Source: Synergistales bacterium (GTDB lineage Bacteria; Synergistota; Synergistia; Synergistales; Aminobacteriaceae). From it: a stretch of DNA of 13,998 nucleotides. Each line of letters begins with the position of its first letter. The stretch's first letter is position 1. Positions 13,193 through 13,998 of the stretch are shown one piece after another. The notes under the pieces are model-generated. The model was not told the DNA's origin. It made no database searches and saw nothing but the letters and a program-made list of their open reading frames with translations. The stretch is from NCBI GenBank assembly GCA_025997955.1, contig BNVH01000084.1, forward strand, positions 1 through 13,998, read 5' to 3'. The position numbers and the translations under genes were made by a program.

Positions 13193-13998
13193 CTAATGAG
13201 GAACTAATGTTTGGAGCTTATCTATCGGCAATTCAGCAATCTCGGCAACTTCCAGCAACGTCATGCCGCGCGCCAACAACTTTCGCGCCACATCAAAAGC
13301 CTTTTCGGCTTTACCTTCGGCCTTGCCTTCGGCCTTGCCTTCGGCCTTGCCTTCGGCTTTACCTTCGGCTTTACCTTCGGCTTTACCTTCGGCCTTGCCT
13401 TTCTTGATGCCTTTCTTGATGCCTCTTAGTTCCGCTTCTTCCGAATAGGTCAAAATTTTATCCTGCAACATCACATCCCCCTCCTTGAACTCAGTGTATT
13501 GAGCAAACAGTTCTCTGTACAACCGCTCCATATGATCCAGCAATATACGCTTGTCAGCTTCGCTCACTAAGCCGGATGCCTCGGCGCGGTCCGCCGTCTC
13601 TACAAGTTCGTCCACAATGGTTTTCATCTCTATGGCTAATTCCGCGCGGCGCTTGGATGTCTTAGCCGACACTGTTTGCTTTCGTAATTTTAGCACATAG
13701 AACGGCAATAGAATAGCGAGCTTACGCTCCTCAAGCTCTTTTATATCATGCTCAAGAAATTTGAACGACTTCACTTTGTAGTCATAATGTTCTCTTTCGG
13801 AAAATTCCAGAGAAAGCGTTACTTCGTCCGGCGTTTTTTTCGTTGTTTCCCAATAGATAATTCTTGCGTTTGGGAATTTTATTGATATTTTACTCCCGTC
13901 CTCCGATAGTGTTTTTGTACGCAGGGCCTCAGCCAAGCCGTACTCAAAGACGCGGACAACGATACTTTCGTCGTCCCCTATTTCGGCTTCGATATGAT
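13193..13998 (-). CDS. Rpn / PD-(D/E)XK nuclease-transposase family protein (partial)
   Basis: The frame is open from the window's right edge to TAG at 13193-13195, about 268 residues; the N-terminus is outside. The visible part starts HIEAEIGDDESIVVRVFEYG, matching the region after the catalytic core in recombination-promoting nuclease (Rpn) relatives, where a similar HIEAQ strand carries core residues. A charged helical region follows (SLEFSEREHYDYKVKSFKFL), then two GIKK and eight KAEG tetrapeptides. The C-terminal segment AFDVARKLLARGMTLLEVAE has a helix-turn-helix look common in this family. These proteins are reported to be DNA endonucleases linked to RecA-independent recombination; some are considered transposase-like. 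A TTG at 13936 is not the start, because homology and open frame continue upstream. A good terminator follows. Confidence 0.82.
   Translation of the reverse strand, partial: HIEAEIGDDESIVVRVFEYGLAEALRTKTLSEDGSKISIKFPNARIIYWETTKKTPDEVTLSLEFSEREHYDYKVKSFKFLEHDIKELEERKLAILLPFYVLKLRKQTVSAKTSKRRAELAIEMKTIVDELVETADRAEASGLVSEADKRILLDHMERLYRELFAQYTEFKEGDVMLQDKILTYSEEAELRGIKKGIKKGKAEGKAEGKAEGKAEGKAEGKAEGKAEGKAEKAFDVARKLLARGMTLLEVAEIAELPIDKLQTLVPH
13304..13423 (-). repeat. 12-bp in-frame tandem repeat (8 KAEG + 2 KKGI units)
   Basis: Eight contiguous 12-bp units on the plus strand, TTCGGCCTTGCC or TTCGGCTTTACC, run from 13304 to 13399. They are followed by two TTTCTTGATGCC units to 13423. On the coding strand they give KAEG repeats in a predicted charged linker or coiled coil. 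Units 2-4 and 5-7 are identical within each group, a sign of recent expansion. Because the unit is a multiple of three, copy-number change alters linker length without breaking the frame. Confidence 0.92.

Noticed and set aside
13304..13423. CRISPR-like array
   Set aside because: The units are 12 bp, contiguous, without spacers, and lie in frame within a coding gene.

Overview
The window most likely comes from a Synergistota (Synergistetes) bacterium. The main evidence is the C-terminus of the large surface protein ending at 9423: a Gly-rich GGGGCG stretch, a short hydrophobic segment and a basic tail, which matches the Synerg-CTERM sorting signal. The other gene families present (TRAP uptake, DUF3160, Memo-like protein, DUF4143 ATPases, an Rpn-type nuclease with KAEG repeats) fit an anaerobic, gut or digester type member of that phylum. 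This assignment rests on sequence motifs only.

Left part (1-2118): on the minus strand, the N-terminal 234 residues of a TRAP-transporter solute-binding protein (cut by the window edge) lie behind an FCD-type GntR regulator. A good sigma70-like promoter with a perfect TATAAT precedes the regulator, and the long upstream gap holds palindromic operator-like sites and two tiny overlapping ORFs of unknown status. Middle-left (2119-5599): a secreted DUF3160 protein overlaps by 14 nt a secreted Memo-family protein, a probable two-gene operon. At 5634-6374 lies a DUF4143-type AAA ATPase whose middle has been deleted in frame.

Centre (6539-9457): a large exported repeat protein has a clear promoter, a strong ribosome binding site and an ATG at 6612. 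A run of 13 C's inside the signal-peptide region puts the ATG out of frame with the 900-codon body. Twelve C's would restore a complete signal peptide and a 936-residue protein. This looks like a phase-variable on/off switch caught in the OFF state, although a homopolymer sequencing error would look identical.

Right part (9656-13998): two intact DUF4143 ATPases of different subtypes follow in tandem, separated by a 23-bp-period repeat. Then comes an 880-bp gene graveyard: a LuxR-type helix-turn-helix remnant, a MazF toxin reduced to its two ends, and a MazE-type antitoxin with a frameshift, whose palindromic promoter region still looks intact. The window ends in an Rpn/PD-(D/E)XK-type nuclease gene with a 12-bp in-frame tandem repeat, followed by a good terminator. 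Overall this is an accessory region with gene decay, internal in-frame deletions and two simple-sequence tracts able to change length. I see no CRISPR array, tRNA or rRNA, and no intact insertion sequence.
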